Origin: Paracoccaceae bacterium
GTDB lineage: Bacteria > Pseudomonadota > Alphaproteobacteria > Rhodobacterales > Rhodobacteraceae
Direction of reading: 5' to 3'
DNA length: 33,870 nt
Assembly: GCA_030066175.1 (NCBI GenBank)
Contig: JASJCC010000013.1
Span: 1-33,870 of the forward strand
Shown one piece after another: positions 33,641 through 33,870 of this stretch. A model generated the notes under the pieces. That model ran no database searches, was not told where the DNA came from, and saw only the letters and a program-made list of their open reading frames with translations. Positions within the stretch are counted from its first letter, which is position 1, and every line of letters begins with the position of its first letter. Position numbers and translations under genes: made by a program.

Positions 33641-33870
33641 TCAGCGTTTGCTGGTGCGCCAGGTGTGGCGGTAGAACAGATGATGGCCGATCTTTGCGGT
33701 CTTGGTGTAGATCCGCGACCAGCGCGGCTTGACCGCGGTGGTGTGGTAATGCGTGGCGCCATCGGTCAGCACCCGTGGGGCGCCGGCCAGCACCGCCTTA
33801 GCAACCTTGCCGACACGCTCCCACGAGGCGGGTTCGTTGATCCGCTCGGGCAGCCCGTCGCAGGTATAGG
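33641..33870 (-). CDS. SleB-like cell wall hydrolase (C-terminal part)
   Basis: The gene runs off the right end, so only the last 75 or so codons are seen. They encode TCDGLPERINEPASWERVGKVA, GATHYHTTAVKPRWSR and a final GHHLFYRHTWR, which is the C-terminal half of the SleB/CwlJ cell wall hydrolase family (His-x-His and W residues conserved). Probably a periplasmic or outer-surface peptidoglycan hydrolase. Stop codon at 33641-33643. Confidence 0.85.
   Translation of the reverse strand, partial: YTCDGLPERINEPASWERVGKVAKAVLAGAPRVLTDGATHYHTTAVKPRWSRIYTKTAKIGHHLFYRHTWRTSKR

Noticed and set aside
1-33870. CRISPR arrays, tRNA or rRNA genes
   Set aside because: No regularly spaced repeats and no cloverleaf or rRNA signatures were recognised on either strand by eye.

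Overview
The window looks like an alphaproteobacterial (Rhodobacterales / Roseobacter-type) chromosome. The right third (about 26959-33870) is ordinary core genome: a fasciclin-domain protein, a short alphaproteobacterial-type prolyl-tRNA synthetase, a small exported protein, a DUF2937-like protein, then glmM, folP, folB (with the long C-terminal extension I associate with this group) and the end of a SleB-like cell wall hydrolase. By eye these genes are more GC-rich than those to their left.

The left 27 kb is an accessory island. A decayed transposase tail lies at its far left, and it stops at a terminator-like hairpin (26925-26949) before the core. It consists of tightly overlapped biosynthetic genes in blocks, and four separate very small peptide genes sit among them. 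Block A (1751-8315): an 84-aa peptide, an FxsB-like radical SAM/SPASM enzyme, an alpha/beta hydrolase, a luciferase-like flavin monooxygenase, a membrane di-iron desaturase/hydroxylase, an inositol-phosphatase-family enzyme and an MFS exporter. A divergent ArnA-type nucleotide-sugar decarboxylase lies upstream. Block B (8507-12076): a 28-aa peptide ending Tyr-Arg, a DegT/DnrJ-type PLP enzyme and a 716-aa protein with a caspase/gingipain-like (clan CD) protease signature. A complete tyrosyl-tRNA synthetase gene converges on it. A 52-aa peptide that also ends Tyr-Arg (13693-13851) and a fructose-bisphosphatase fused to an N-terminal CxxC region follow. Block C (15682-24915): a Nudix hydrolase and a TauD-like oxygenase, then a seven-gene overlapping run: lysine-2,3-aminomutase-like radical SAM enzyme, ATP-grasp ligase, PF10014-like 2OG-Fe oxygenase, MFS exporter, second ATP-grasp, second 2OG-Fe oxygenase, methyltransferase. 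Block D (25222-26843): a DUF1843-like peptide coupled to its own radical SAM/SPASM maturase.

My reading, as inference: this is a composite peptide-based natural-product island. Two peptide/radical SAM pairs (A, D) look like RiPP-type systems. The two YR-ending peptides, the clan CD protease and the internal tyrosyl-tRNA synthetase suggest a system in which a C-terminal Tyr-Arg is modified or released, with the synthetase as a possible self-resistance copy. Block C looks able to make beta-amino or hydroxylated amino acids and join them with ATP-grasp ligases. No product is named because nothing in the sequence fixes one.
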